A DNA stretch of 64,000 nucleotides from CAVTSA01 sp963790575. GTDB taxonomy: Bacteria; Chloroflexota; Dormibacteria; Dormibacterales; Dormibacteraceae. The stretch lies in NCBI GenBank assembly GCA_963790575.1, contig CAWBPD010000038.1, forward strand, positions 11,720 through 75,719, in the 5' to 3' direction. The position numbers and the translations under genes were made by a program. Position 1 is the first letter of the stretch. Each line of letters opens with the position of its first letter. This document shows positions 1-9,343 of this stretch, one piece after another. Below the pieces are notes generated by a model that ran no database searches, was not told the origin of the DNA, and was given only the letters and a program-made list of their open reading frames with translations.

Positions 1-1
1 G

Positions 2-100
2 CCAGAGGGCGAGCCGGCGTCGTTTTTCGAACACCCGACGATCCTACAGGAGGGGGTCAGACGGGTCATCGCGCGGCGGCCAAGCTGCCGGTTCCCTTAG
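2..100 (+). CDS. C-terminal end of an unidentified protein (partial)
   Basis: An open frame enters from the left edge and stops at TAG 98-100, giving about 32 residues ending RRPSCRFP. The composition (EHPTILQEGV, then a basic tail) looks like a genuine protein end, and it finishes 12 nt before the next gene on the same strand. The family cannot be named from so little. It is probably the last part of an upstream sugar or polysaccharide gene. Confidence 0.5.
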   Translation, partial: PEGEPASFFEHPTILQEGVRRVIARRPSCRFP

Positions 101-112
101 CATGCGGGCGCT

Positions 113-868
113 TTGAAGGGAGTTGTTCTCGCCGGCGGCACGGGGAGCCGTCTGCATCCATTGACGCGCATCACGAACAAGCATCTGCTTCCCATCTACG
201 ACCGCCCGATGATCACGTACGCGATCGAGGCTCTGGTCGCAGCCGGGGTGGGAGAGATGATGCTGGTCACGGGTGGGATTCACGCGGGCGAGTTCTTCAG
301 GCTTCTCGGCAACGGCCATGAGTACGGCATCGACCGCCTCCTGTACGCGTACCAGGACAAACCTGGAGGGATCGCCGAAGCACTTGGGCTGGCGCAGCGC
401 TTCGCCGGCTCCGACAAGGTCGTCGTTATGCTGGCCGACAACATATTCGGGCGATCGATTCGGACCCCCATCGAGAGGTTTCAAGAGCAAGAGTCGGGGG
501 CGCGGATCCTCCTCTCCCAGGTTCATGATCCGGACCACCTCCGACACCTCGGTGTGGTCGAGTTCGGGCACGACCACCACATCGCCAGGATCGTTGAGAA
601 ACCGGCGGTGCCGCCCAGTTCCTACGCGGTGACCGGCGTTTACATGTACGGCCCCGACGTGTTCGACGTGATACCCACGCTCGCGCCGTCCGCCCGCGGC
701 GAGCTCGAGATCACCGATGTCAACAATCACTATGTCAGCTGGGGGGGCATGCAGTACGACGTCGTGGAAGGGTTCTGGGGGGATGCGGGGGAGTCCATCG
801 AGGCCTACTACGCGGTCAACGACTTCGTGCGTGCCAACGGGGCCAACCGAGTGTCGGGGGCAGGGTAG
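113..868 (+). CDS. Sugar-phosphate nucleotidyltransferase, RfbA/RmlA-like
   Basis: Predicted to transfer a nucleotide onto a sugar 1-phosphate, most likely making dTDP-glucose, the first step of dTDP-rhamnose synthesis. The 251-residue protein opens with the nucleotide-binding signature GGTGSRLHPLT (residues 8-18), carries LADNIFG near residue 105 and EKP near 162, as in the family. It is shorter than the roughly 290-residue classical RfbA and fits the shorter glucose-1-phosphate thymidylyltransferase branch. The start is TTG at 113, chosen because the conserved N-terminus begins there; a TAGCAT box lies at 98-103. It converges on the methyltransferase gene, and rfbC and rfbD lie nearby, but no dehydratase (rfbB) is in the window. 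Substrate is inferred from context. Confidence 0.85.
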   Translation: MKGVVLAGGTGSRLHPLTRITNKHLLPIYDRPMITYAIEALVAAGVGEMMLVTGGIHAGEFFRLLGNGHEYGIDRLLYAYQDKPGGIAEALGLAQRFAGSDKVVVMLADNIFGRSIRTPIERFQEQESGARILLSQVHDPDHLRHLGVVEFGHDHHIARIVEKPAVPPSSYAVTGVYMYGPDVFDVIPTLAPSARGELEITDVNNHYVSWGGMQYDVVEGFWGDAGESIEAYYAVNDFVRANGANRVSGAG

Positions 869-882
869 GCCACCGCGGTCCC

Positions 883-1665
883 TCAGTCAGGATCCGGGAC
901 TGCCGGTTCCCGGGGTCGAACGCCGGTGACGAAGACCTCTCCCGGTGGGTAGAGCTCGGACACCCACTTGCTGAGTATGTCAAGCCGCGCCTCGAGCGCG
1001 TCGAGCCTCTTCCAAACCGATTCCGGGATGCCGTCCCCCCTGATCGTGCGCCTGAGTCCGCTCGGCGGAGGTTCGGGCGCGACCTTGCCCTGGAGTTCGG
1101 AGAGGCCGTCCACCGCCCAGTCTGGCCCCAGGCGATAGAGCGGGTTCACCCCCAGCTCGCAGTCCACCAGCCCGGCGGAACGGAAGAGCAGGTGGAGGCT
1201 GTGTGGGCTGTAGAACCGCACGTGCTGGAGATCGATCCAGAAGTCATGAAGCTGCATCAGGAGGTTCTGGGGGTTGGGGGTGACCAGAGTCAGCCGGCCG
1301 CCCGGGTTGAGCGCCTGCCCGGCCGCCTGGATCAGCGATGCGAGGTGCTCGGAGGGGAGATGTTCGGCAACGTGAGCGATGAAGATCCCTTCGCAGCTGA
1401 GGGGGTGGTTTTGGAGATACGTCAGCCCGTCCGACTGGACCGCCTGCAGGCCCTTGGCACGGACATCTTCGACCATGCCGGCATCCGGGTCGACGCCGAC
1501 CCCTTCGATCCGGCGCTCGCGGAGCAGTTCCAGAAACTCGCCGCGGCCGCAGCCGATGTCGACCACCGTGGTACCGGACTCGAACCGCTCGGCGTAGCAC
1601 CTGTACCGCTCTCGGAGGACGTCCGGGTTGTAGCCCATGAACTCGTAGTAGTGGCGTTGATCCAT
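883..1665 (-). CDS. Class I SAM-dependent methyltransferase
   Basis: A 260-residue methyltransferase of the Methyltransf_11/23 type. The SAM-binding motif DIGCGRGEF lies at residues 36-44, followed by an acidic strand end (VGVDPD) and the post-motif NPGGRL region. It is the last gene of a minus-strand run beginning with rfbC, and starts 32 nt after rfbD ends. It probably O-methylates a sugar of the surface polymer or a lipid-linked intermediate. The target cannot be read from sequence. Confidence 0.8.
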   Translation of the reverse strand: MDQRHYYEFMGYNPDVLRERYRCYAERFESGTTVVDIGCGRGEFLELLRERRIEGVGVDPDAGMVEDVRAKGLQAVQSDGLTYLQNHPLSCEGIFIAHVAEHLPSEHLASLIQAAGQALNPGGRLTLVTPNPQNLLMQLHDFWIDLQHVRFYSPHSLHLLFRSAGLVDCELGVNPLYRLGPDWAVDGLSELQGKVAPEPPPSGLRRTIRGDGIPESVWKRLDALEARLDILSKWVSELYPPGEVFVTGVRPREPAVPDPD

Positions 1666-1697
1666 CGATCAGCCGCCGGTAGCGAGACAAGCCGGCG

Positions 1698-2576
1698 TCA
1701 CGACGCCCCTCTCATCTCCAGGTAGTGGGCGAGCCCGTCCTGCCAACCGGGGAGTAGGTCGATCCCGAGCTTCTGGAGCGCCCGGTTCTCGAGCACGGAG
1801 TAGTAAGGCCGGCGCGCAGCCGAGCCGGACTCCTCGGACGACTGGCGGGAGTAGTTCGGCGCGAGGCCGGCCGCGCGGAAAATCTCGGCAGCGAACTCGT
1901 ACCACGAGCAGGCGCCCTGGCTGGTTGCGTGATAAAGCCCGTAAGCCTCGTGCTCGGCCAGGACCGCTAGCTGCTCCGCCAGCTCGAACGTCGGGGTGGG
2001 CGTCATCACCTGATCATCAACGATGCGGATGGGCTTTCCGGAGGATGCCAGGCGCAGCATCGTCTCGACGAAGTTGCCGCCCTTGCCGGACGCGCCGGCG
2101 ATGCCGTAGAGGCCGCAGGAGCGCACGACGTAGTGACGCCGGCACGCGAGCCGGACCACCTCCTCGCCGGCCAGCTTGCTCACGCCGTAGGTGTTGGCGG
2201 GTTTGACTGGCTCAGATTCGAGGTGGGGAACCCGGTTTGGCGAATCCGTGAAGACGTAGTCGGTGCTGATGAACATGCACGAAGCGTCGAGCTCCTCGCA
2301 CGCCAGCGCTACGTTCCTGGCACCGACCACGTTCACCTCGAACGCCGGGCCGGGCGTGGACTCAATGAGATCGACCTTGTGGAAAGCCGCCGTGTTGATG
2401 ACAAGCGAGGGGCGATGCGCACGGAGCGTCTCGCCCACGGACGCGGCGTCGGTCACGTCCAGATCGGCGTGGGTCAGAGGAATGAGCTCGTCCTGCGGAT
2501 GCACCCGCGGCCAGACCCGGCGCAGGTCATGCCCCAACTGACCGCCGGCGCCGATGACGAGGATGCGCCGAGCCAT
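1698..2576 (-). CDS. rfbD: dTDP-4-dehydrorhamnose reductase
   Basis: Reduces dTDP-4-keto-L-rhamnose to dTDP-L-rhamnose with NAD(P)H, the last step of the pathway. The 292-residue extended SDR protein has the nucleotide-binding GAGGQLG near its N-terminus, the STDYVF segment near residue 105 and the catalytic YGVSK near 130, all characteristic of RmlD. I place the start at ATG 2576, which overlaps the TGA of the upstream epimerase (TGATG); a TTG one codon earlier is possible. Translation is probably coupled to the epimerase. Confidence 0.93.
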   Translation of the reverse strand: MARRILVIGAGGQLGHDLRRVWPRVHPQDELIPLTHADLDVTDAASVGETLRAHRPSLVINTAAFHKVDLIESTPGPAFEVNVVGARNVALACEELDASCMFISTDYVFTDSPNRVPHLESEPVKPANTYGVSKLAGEEVVRLACRRHYVVRSCGLYGIAGASGKGGNFVETMLRLASSGKPIRIVDDQVMTPTPTFELAEQLAVLAEHEAYGLYHATSQGACSWYEFAAEIFRAAGLAPNYSRQSSEESGSAARRPYYSVLENRALQKLGIDLLPGWQDGLAHYLEMRGAS

Positions 2577-3634
2577 CAATCCCGGACTTCCGGCGCCTCG
2601 AAGACGCCGCCTGTGATCTTGATCACATCGTGCGCCTGCTCCAGCAGCCGCATCCAGGTGATGTTGTAGTAGCGAGGATTCTCGAAGTCGTCGTACCCAT
2701 GACTGCGGATGCCCTCCACCATCGTCCTGACCGACTCCTCGACGGAGACCGTGGGCCGGAAGCCGACCTCGTGCTCGAGCCGTTCGCCGGTCACCCTGTA
2801 GGAGCGCACGCCCCGGTAAGAGAAGTCTGCTCGAATGTCGGTCGCGACTCCCACTTCGGCGAGCACCGACCGGACTCGCAGGGCAAGTTCTGAGATCCGG
2901 AAGTTGCGGTTGACGAGGTTGAAGACGCGACCGTTGACCTTACTGGCGGGCACGCGCAGCAAGGCAATGTAGGCCCGCGCGGCGTCCCGGACCTCAGCCA
3001 GCGGCCGCCACATCTCGCCACCGTAGTGGATCGTGATGCAGCCCTTGCTCATCGCGTCCTTGACGAAGGTGTTGACGACCAGGTCGTATCGCATGCGCGG
3101 CGAGAACCCGAACAGCGTCCCCATGCGGAGCGCGGTGGCACAGAAGGTGTCGGAACCCATGGGCAGGATCCCGCGCTCGGCGGCCATCTTGGAGCCTCCG
3201 TAGGCGCTCGGCGGGTCGACGTCCGCGGCCTCGTCGAGCAGCACGTCGAGCTGCTCGTCGCCGACGCCGCGGTCGTACACCGAGCAAGATGAGGCGAGGA
3301 TGTACCTGGGCACGCCGTGCTCGCGACAGAGTTCGGCGAGCCCGACTGTGGCCTTGACGTTCATCTCGTAGTTGGCCCTCGGGTTGTACTCGGCGGTGGG
3401 ATCGTTGGAGAGGCCGCCGACGTTGATGACCGCGTCGACCCCATGCAGGATCCCCGAACCGACCGTGCGCATGTCGCCGATCACCACCTCGACCCGGTCG
3501 CGAACTTCCCTCAGGCCGTGATCCCCGAAGTAGAGCCGGTCCAGCACGCGAACCGCGTAGCCGCGCTCCACCAGCTCTGAAGCCAGCACAGAGCCCAGGT
3601 ACCCGCCGCCCCCGACGAGGAGGATCGCGCCCAT
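2576..3634 (-). CDS. NAD-dependent sugar epimerase/dehydratase
   Basis: An extended short-chain dehydrogenase of 352 residues acting on a nucleotide sugar. The glycine motif GGGGYLG is at residues 8-14, SSCSVY at 115-120 and the catalytic Y145-x3-K149 in AYGGSKMAAE. It sits between rfbC and rfbD, overlapping both by a few bases, so it is part of the same transcript. It is not a recognisable RfbB dehydratase. The likely role is a 4-epimerase, 4,6-dehydratase or reductase for a second deoxysugar. The open frame runs upstream through rfbC, but the Rossmann fold starts at ATG 3634. Confidence 0.85.
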   Translation of the reverse strand: MGAILLVGGGGYLGSVLASELVERGYAVRVLDRLYFGDHGLREVRDRVEVVIGDMRTVGSGILHGVDAVINVGGLSNDPTAEYNPRANYEMNVKATVGLAELCREHGVPRYILASSCSVYDRGVGDEQLDVLLDEAADVDPPSAYGGSKMAAERGILPMGSDTFCATALRMGTLFGFSPRMRYDLVVNTFVKDAMSKGCITIHYGGEMWRPLAEVRDAARAYIALLRVPASKVNGRVFNLVNRNFRISELALRVRSVLAEVGVATDIRADFSYRGVRSYRVTGERLEHEVGFRPTVSVEESVRTMVEGIRSHGYDDFENPRYYNITWMRLLEQAHDVIKITGGVFEAPEVRD

Positions 3635-4242
3635 CAGCTCGTCTCCAGTGGGTAGTGGAACGCCGGGTGGGCGCGATAGTCGTTGAGGCTGGGCGCGTTC
3701 GCGTCCTTCTGTGACAGCGTGGGGGACTCGTTGGACCACCGGATCCCGATCTCGGGATCGTTCCACCTGACGCTGCCCTCGGCCGAGGGGGTGTAGAAGC
3801 CGGTGCACTTGTACTGCACGTCCGCGCTGTCGGAGAGCGCGAGGAACCCGTGAGCGAACCCGGGCGGACAGTACAGCTGGCGCATATTGTCCTCGGTCAG
3901 TTCCTCGGCGACCCACTCGCCGAAGGTCGGAGACCCGACCCGGAGGTCGACCGCGACGTCGAGGATCGCGCCGCGAGTGCAACGGACCAACTTTCCCATC
4001 GGGGCCGTCATGTCCTGGAAGTGCATACCCCGCAGCACGCCTTGCGCTGATCGTGAGTGGTTGTCCTGCACGAACCTTGCTGGCAGGCCGTGTTCGCTGA
4101 ACCGCTTCTCGTGGTAGTTCTCGATGAAGAAGCCACGATCGTCTCGGAAGTAGTCGGTGTCGATCACGAGAACGCCCTCGAGCCGAGACGGCGTGATGGT
4201 GATGTCCAAATCGGGACCCTCCTGTGGATTCCTTGGCGACAT
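3634..4242 (-). CDS. rfbC: dTDP-4-dehydrorhamnose 3,5-epimerase
   Basis: Epimerises dTDP-4-keto-6-deoxyglucose at C3 and C5. The 202-residue cupin protein carries RGMHFQ (71-76, with the catalytic histidine 74), DVAVDLR, PPGFAHGF (126-133) and a tyrosine in VQYKCTGFY (about 144), all RmlC hallmarks, including the expected length. Its stop overlaps the start of the epimerase gene (ATGA). The GT4 gene upstream ends 74 nt before this start, so one transcript could run through all five minus-strand genes. Confidence 0.93.
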   Translation of the reverse strand: MSPRNPQEGPDLDITITPSRLEGVLVIDTDYFRDDRGFFIENYHEKRFSEHGLPARFVQDNHSRSAQGVLRGMHFQDMTAPMGKLVRCTRGAILDVAVDLRVGSPTFGEWVAEELTEDNMRQLYCPPGFAHGFLALSDSADVQYKCTGFYTPSAEGSVRWNDPEIGIRWSNESPTLSQKDANAPSLNDYRAHPAFHYPLETS

Positions 4243-4316
4243 GCGTGATGGACGGCTCTAGGGGGTGGGCGGCCCCATCATAACGGCCTTCTTTGGCACC
4301 TCCCGCGGACCTCAAA

Positions 4317-5693
4317 CTAGCGGAGCGTGTGCCGCTGGGCCTGGCGTCCGACCCAGCGGACCAGCCGCCGGGCAACTGCGAGCGTGCCCTCCTGCTGCCG
4401 GTACCACAGGACTTTCCGGAGGAGGCCGGGAGGCGGCTGCACATCGGCCACCCGCCCCGGGATCCGGGATGGGTTCTTTTGACCCGCGATATCCTGCGCG
4501 AACCAGGGGTCGGCGCAATACTCCACCAACGGGCGGAGCGAGCGCTCCCAGGTGAACGACGGGCGCTCCGCACGAATGCGCTCGGCGGCCCGGAGGTGTT
4601 GAGCCTGGTCGCCGAGCAGCGAGGTCACGGCCCCCACGATCCCGTCCCGATCCTCGTAGCGGACCACCCGGCCGGAGCCCGTCCGCTCGATCCACTCTGC
4701 GAACGAATCTCCTTCGGTGGCGACGATGGGCAGGCCGGCCCAGATGTAGTCGAGGATGCGGGTCCGGAAACTGAGCCGCGTCTCGAGGTGCTCGAAGTGT
4801 GTGCTGATCCCGAGGTCCGCCTCCAGGAGGTAGTCCTGGCGCCTGTCGTAGGGCACCCAGGAGGTGTTGAAGTACACGGTGCGGTCGCGCAGCGCAAGGC
4901 TTTCGGCGAGGTCGAGCGCACGCTGGGCCATCTCCATCTTGGGGTTGGTCGGGTTGGGATGGCGCAGGCCGAGGAATACCAGGCGGGCCTCCGGGATCCG
5001 GTCAACGACTCCGGGCCAGGCCCGGAGGAGGGTGAGCGGGTCGAACCAGTTGTAGACACCTCCGGCCCAGATCGCGACCCTCGCGTCGACGCCGATGCCG
5101 GGCAGCACGCCTTTGATGGCCGGCGTGCCGGAGGGACGGGGATCGGCGGCGCTGATCCCGAACGGCGCGATGTCGATGAGCCGGCGCATGGTGCGGTCCT
5201 GCGAGAGGGTGCTGGGGTTCAACCGGTTCGCGGCCAGCAGTGCCCCCATCCAGAAATCCCGCTGGCGCTCGCTCGCGCAGAGGTAGAGGTCCCCGATCCG
5301 CGTCTGGACCAAGAGCGTCGAGAGGGTGGGCCAGAACTGCGCGTTCTGGTAGTCGAGGGAACGTCGGGAGTGCATCTCCAGCGTCTCGATCGGAAACGGA
5401 TCGTAGAGGTCGACCACCAGCCGCTTCTGCGTCCAGGCCAGCACCGGGTACCGCGTCAGCACGAACCCCTGGATCACGATCACGTCCGCCCATCGTTCCT
5501 CGTCGGCCATCGAGCGCTCGGTCACGACCCGGATCGAGAAGTCCGGGGACTCCTTGTCGGAGGGCGCGGGGACGGTGAGGTGCACCTCATTGCCGGCCCC
5601 GGCCAGGACCCGGCCCATCTCCCAGCAACGGATCGCGGGCCCGGCCATCGACCGGCCCACCCGGTCACCGCACACGATCAGGACCCGGGACAT
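4317..5693 (-). CDS. GT4-type glycosyltransferase
   Basis: A 458-residue GT-B glycosyltransferase. The N-terminal half has the GDRVGRSMAGPAIRCWEM segment typical of GT4 proteins in O-antigen loci. The C-terminal half has the donor-site region RTRILDYIWAGLPIVATEGD, which resembles the family 4 acidic motif area. The C-terminal 70 residues are basic. It is transcribed divergently from the large fused glycosyltransferase, with 61 bp between start codons. Donor and acceptor are unknown; assembly of the surface polysaccharide is inferred from context. Confidence 0.82.
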   Translation of the reverse strand: MSRVLIVCGDRVGRSMAGPAIRCWEMGRVLAGAGNEVHLTVPAPSDKESPDFSIRVVTERSMADEERWADVIVIQGFVLTRYPVLAWTQKRLVVDLYDPFPIETLEMHSRRSLDYQNAQFWPTLSTLLVQTRIGDLYLCASERQRDFWMGALLAANRLNPSTLSQDRTMRRLIDIAPFGISAADPRPSGTPAIKGVLPGIGVDARVAIWAGGVYNWFDPLTLLRAWPGVVDRIPEARLVFLGLRHPNPTNPKMEMAQRALDLAESLALRDRTVYFNTSWVPYDRRQDYLLEADLGISTHFEHLETRLSFRTRILDYIWAGLPIVATEGDSFAEWIERTGSGRVVRYEDRDGIVGAVTSLLGDQAQHLRAAERIRAERPSFTWERSLRPLVEYCADPWFAQDIAGQKNPSRIPGRVADVQPPPGLLRKVLWYRQQEGTLAVARRLVRWVGRQAQRHTLR

Positions 5694-5742
5694 CGCCCGG
5701 GAAGGCTACTGGAGCGCGCGGGTGCCTTTGCGGGTCGTTCGC

Positions 5743-5748
5743 TACCAT
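5743..5748 (+). promoter_or_regulatory. Candidate -10 box for a leaderless transcript
   Basis: TACCAT ends 6 nt before the GTG start of the fused glycosyltransferase. No Shine-Dalgarno sequence precedes that GTG. The spacing puts transcription initiation at or next to the start codon. The -35 region is not recognisable, so this rests on the -10 match and on the same spacing recurring elsewhere in the window. Confidence 0.45.
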
Positions 5749-5754
5749 CCCCTC

Positions 5755-8730
5755 GTGCGGATCGCCCACGTGACCTGCCTCTACGTTCCCGAGCATCGAG
5801 GGGGGGCCCCGCAGCAGTGTCATCAGATCGCGGTGGAGCAACACCGCATAGGGCACCAGGTGGCTGTGTTCTCAGGTCTGCTGGAACCGAGCCGCACCAT
5901 GCTGGAGGTCACGACCGCCATCCAGGACGGCTTTCCCGTCACTCGGATCGTGACCACCGATGCCTTCCCCGACGAGGAAGCGCGGAATTGGAGGAACCCG
6001 TCCGTGGAGCCGGCCTTCCGGACCTTCCTCCGGGACCACCGTCCAGATGTCGTCCACTTTCACGCCGTTCAGAGCCTGGGCGCCTCGCTGGTGACGGTCG
6101 CGAGACGCTCCGGGGCGCGGGTGGTGGTCACCATGCATGACCTGTGGTGGGTCTGCCAGCGGCAGTTCTGCGTCGACCTCACGTATCAGCCCTGCATCCC
6201 CGCCGTTGCGCCCGGCTCCTGTGCCTGCCTCCTGGGAACCGACGCGCTGTTCGACCGACGCTCGTACCTCGACCGGGTCCTCGCAGACGTCGACCTGACG
6301 CTGGTACCCAGCCGGTCGCTATTGGAAAGGCTCCGGATGAGCGGGGTAGGTGGCAGGATCGAAGTCGACCCGAACGCGGTCGGCCTCGCGCCGCTCTCCC
6401 AGAGCCGGCACCGCGGCGCCACGCGAGGGCAGGGGCCACTTCGACTCCTCTACATCGGAGGCGACGCGAAGCAAAAGGGGATCCACATCCTGGGCGATGC
6501 TTTACGCCGGCTGGAAGGCGCGGGGGTGCGGATCGAGGCCGACCTGTACGGAATGGATCCGCTGTCACTCGACGTCACAGCCTGGCTGCGCGGGACCCGG
6601 GCGCGACCCGAGCGGCCGTTCGACCCACAGGTCCTGGACCAGGTGCTGGCTGCGCATGACGTTCTGGTGGTGCCCTCGGTGATGTATGAGTCGTCGTCGC
6701 GAGCGGTACGCGAGGCACTCGTGCGCGGGCTCCCCGTGGTCGCCACCGAGGTGGGAGGCCCGGAAGAGGTGATCGAGGATGGCGTCAACGGCCTGCTTGT
6801 GCCTCCCTCCGATGCGGCCGCGCTGGCCGATGCCATTCGCCGCCTGGATCAGGACCGCACCCTGCTTGCCCGGTTGAGCGGAGCGGGGCCGCGCGGGGAG
6901 GTTCCTACCAAGGAGGAGCAGGCGGACCACCTCGAGACGCTGTACGCAACCGTCGGCGGCGCACCGCCATCGGGGCGGCGGCCTTCCTCGCCGGGGCGCG
7001 TCCTGTTCGTGGCCGGCATCGACGGGTCGCCACTGCACTACCGCGTCCACCAGAAGGTGGAACAGCTTCGCGTTCGCGGGGTGGCATCGGTCCTTCGCAG
7101 GTACACGGAACCCGATCTCAAGCGAGATCTCGACCATGCCGACGCGGTGATCGTCTACCGGTCTCCGGTGACGCGGGAGCTGATGCGCTTCATCCGCGAG
7201 GTCCACCGGCGCCACATCCCGATCCGGTTCGACGTCGACGACCTGATCTTCGACCCCGAGCTGGCTGAGCGGCTTCCCACCATCGCCCACCTCCCACGGG
7301 ACGAGCGAGCCCTTTGGGTGGAGGGCGTGCGCCGCTATCGCGCGACTCTGCTGGAATGCGGCGCCGGCATCGCCTCGACGGCGGAGATCGCGCGGCAGAT
7401 GCAGCGGCTCGGGATCGAGGCCTCGGTGCATCGGAACGGTGTCGACACGGTGCTGGCCGTGATGTCTGAAGGCGCCCGGCGCGCGCGCGGAAGCCGCCTG
7501 CGAAGAGCTCGAGAACCCTTCGTCCTTGGGTACTCGTCCGGGACGACCACGCACGACGCCGACCTGGCGATGCTCACGCCGATCCTGGTGGATTTCCTCA
7601 GAGCTCACCCCGAAGCCCGCCTGATCCTGGGCGGCCCCCTTCACCCCCCGCCATCCCTTGACCAGGTGGCGGGACAGGTTCAGCGGCTCGGGTTCATCGC
7701 CTGGGATCGTCACCCGACCAGGCTGGCCACCTTCGACCTGAATCTGGCGCCGCTGATCGAGGGGGTGTTCAACGAGTCCAAGAGCTCCATCAAGTGGTCG
7801 GAGGCGGCGCTCGTCGACGTTCCCACGCTGGCCTCGGCGACCGCACCCTTTCGGGAGTCGATCGATGACGGCGTGACCGGGCTCGTGGCGCGTGACCCGG
7901 AGGACTGGCGCGAGCTGCTCGAGCAGGCGATCACCCAGCCCGAGCGGTTCGCGCGCATGGGCCGCAGGGCCCGTCTTTCGGCATACCGCCAGGGATCACC
8001 ATGGACGCTCGGCGACAATTTGCTCGACATCCTTGGCAATCCGGTGCTGGACCACCGACCGGAGCCTCGAGACGGCGTGGATCTCTGGCCATCGGAAGTG
8101 AAACGAAGCTCTCTGGAGCCGGCGGGGCTGCTTCCGGGTCTCCACGTCAGCACCAACGACCCGCAGATGGCGCCGGGGGCGTCGCTCGGGGGGCATCGCG
8201 TGGCGCTCGACCTTCCGGCCGGGGCCGGACTCCTCGCCCGCGTCGACGTCTACCTGGCGACGTTCAGCAAGCAAGCGCCGGCTCCGGTCTCCCTAGAGGT
8301 TCGTTCGTCGGAAGGGGTGGCGCTCGGCCGCGTGGAGCTCGCCCGTGAGGCCATCGGTGACAACGGCTGGGCCGCGTTCGAGTTCGGGGCGCTGGACGGC
8401 GAGCCGGCGGTCGCCGAGCTCTCATCGTCGCCGGGCGCAGAGATCTCGCCCTACACGCGTCCCCAGGGTTCTCACTACGTCGACGGCCGGCGGAAGGTGG
8501 GTGGGATCGTGGCGCGCACGTTCCACCGGCCGCCCGTGCCGCCAGACTTCGGGGCCCCCGTGACGGGGAGGGAGGAAAAGTCGACCCGTTGGGTTGTGAC
8601 CCGCGGCTTGCTCGCCATCGCCGTTCGCCGGGCCGCGTTCATCCTGCGGACCGAGGGCCCGGTCGACGGCTTCCGGAGGATCGCCCGCGGGGTGCGCCGG
8701 CGCGCAGGATCCCTGCGCCGCCGGCCCTAG
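5755..8730 (+). CDS. Fused tandem glycosyltransferase with C-terminal accessory module
   Basis: A 991-residue protein with three parts. Residues 1 to about 400 form a GT4 enzyme: a cysteine cluster (WWVCQRQFC, PC, GSCAC, about 130-160) and the donor site EALVRGLPVVATEVGGPEE near 310. About 413-775 is a second GT-B-like unit starting GRVLFVAGIDGSPLHYRVHQ, with FDVDDLIFD and KWSEAALVDVPTLA. About 795-960 is a module of unknown fold containing DNGWAAFEF and a SHYVDGRR segment. The start is the GTG at 5755 where the Rossmann fold begins, although the frame is open further upstream. The paralogue at 11382 shares the last two parts. The protein probably adds two sugars in polymer assembly. Confidence 0.8.
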   Translation: MRIAHVTCLYVPEHRGGAPQQCHQIAVEQHRIGHQVAVFSGLLEPSRTMLEVTTAIQDGFPVTRIVTTDAFPDEEARNWRNPSVEPAFRTFLRDHRPDVVHFHAVQSLGASLVTVARRSGARVVVTMHDLWWVCQRQFCVDLTYQPCIPAVAPGSCACLLGTDALFDRRSYLDRVLADVDLTLVPSRSLLERLRMSGVGGRIEVDPNAVGLAPLSQSRHRGATRGQGPLRLLYIGGDAKQKGIHILGDALRRLEGAGVRIEADLYGMDPLSLDVTAWLRGTRARPERPFDPQVLDQVLAAHDVLVVPSVMYESSSRAVREALVRGLPVVATEVGGPEEVIEDGVNGLLVPPSDAAALADAIRRLDQDRTLLARLSGAGPRGEVPTKEEQADHLETLYATVGGAPPSGRRPSSPGRVLFVAGIDGSPLHYRVHQKVEQLRVRGVASVLRRYTEPDLKRDLDHADAVIVYRSPVTRELMRFIREVHRRHIPIRFDVDDLIFDPELAERLPTIAHLPRDERALWVEGVRRYRATLLECGAGIASTAEIARQMQRLGIEASVHRNGVDTVLAVMSEGARRARGSRLRRAREPFVLGYSSGTTTHDADLAMLTPILVDFLRAHPEARLILGGPLHPPPSLDQVAGQVQRLGFIAWDRHPTRLATFDLNLAPLIEGVFNESKSSIKWSEAALVDVPTLASATAPFRESIDDGVTGLVARDPEDWRELLEQAITQPERFARMGRRARLSAYRQGSPWTLGDNLLDILGNPVLDHRPEPRDGVDLWPSEVKRSSLEPAGLLPGLHVSTNDPQMAPGASLGGHRVALDLPAGAGLLARVDVYLATFSKQAPAPVSLEVRSSEGVALGRVELAREAIGDNGWAAFEFGALDGEPAVAELSSSPGAEISPYTRPQGSHYVDGRRKVGGIVARTFHRPPVPPDFGAPVTGREEKSTRWVVTRGLLAIAVRRAAFILRTEGPVDGFRRIARGVRRRAGSLRRRP

Positions 8731-9343
8731 TTCCGAGCCGATGATGGGGCGCATGGCCCTGGCGCGCGCTGTGTGGCGGAGGTTGCCGGTCTCCGCGCGA
8801 CGGTTGTCAGGCGCTCGAAGCTGGCGCCGCAACCACCCAGTCACGCTGCAGCCTCCCGCGTGTCCCGACGTACGTTGACATGAGCCCGCTGGAAGGCCGG
8901 GTTCAGATCGTGACGGCGATCGCGGGTCACGGGTGGACCGTCTTCGAAGCGTCCCGGTGCGCGTGATCAAGATCGACGTCAATCGATGGAGCATGTCGTC
9001 CTCGCCGGTGACGAGTCTGCCATCGCGATCTTTCGCGGTTCTTCCCCTGAGCAATCGACCGCGGTTGAGGCCATGTGCCCTCGCCTCGGCTGTGCGCGCG
9101 ACAGTTTGGAACCCGGATCCGCGCGCCTCGTGAGCCGCATCGCGCATCAGGGTCGTGGCTGGAATCAGCTCTTGGTACCCCTGGAGGGCCGAGGGGAGTG
9201 GCTTGATGCTGTGCGAGGCGGTACCGGTCTTCAGGGAGGTCTCGTGAGATCGATCGGGCACCGGGCCGCGCATCCTGTGCCAGGCCGCGCCGAATCCCGC
9301 TTGCGCCGCGGAGAACCGGTGCAAGCGGTCTCCACCACCGGCG
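8731..9343. other. Long gap with no supported gene
   Basis: Six hundred bases between two convergent genes. Two weak frames are visible: a 28-residue ORF at 8880-8966 (MSPLEGRVQIVTAIAGHGWT...) and a longer plus frame from 8986. Neither has a recognisable domain or ribosome site. They may be remnants of one decayed gene, but I cannot support a call. Confidence 0.4.

Noticed and set aside
4293..6140. 615-codon plus-strand open frame across the GT4 gene and the fusion start
   Set aside because: It is antisense to a clear GT4 protein, has no domain and is rich in Arg/Pro/Gly/His, as expected of a shadow frame in GC-rich DNA.
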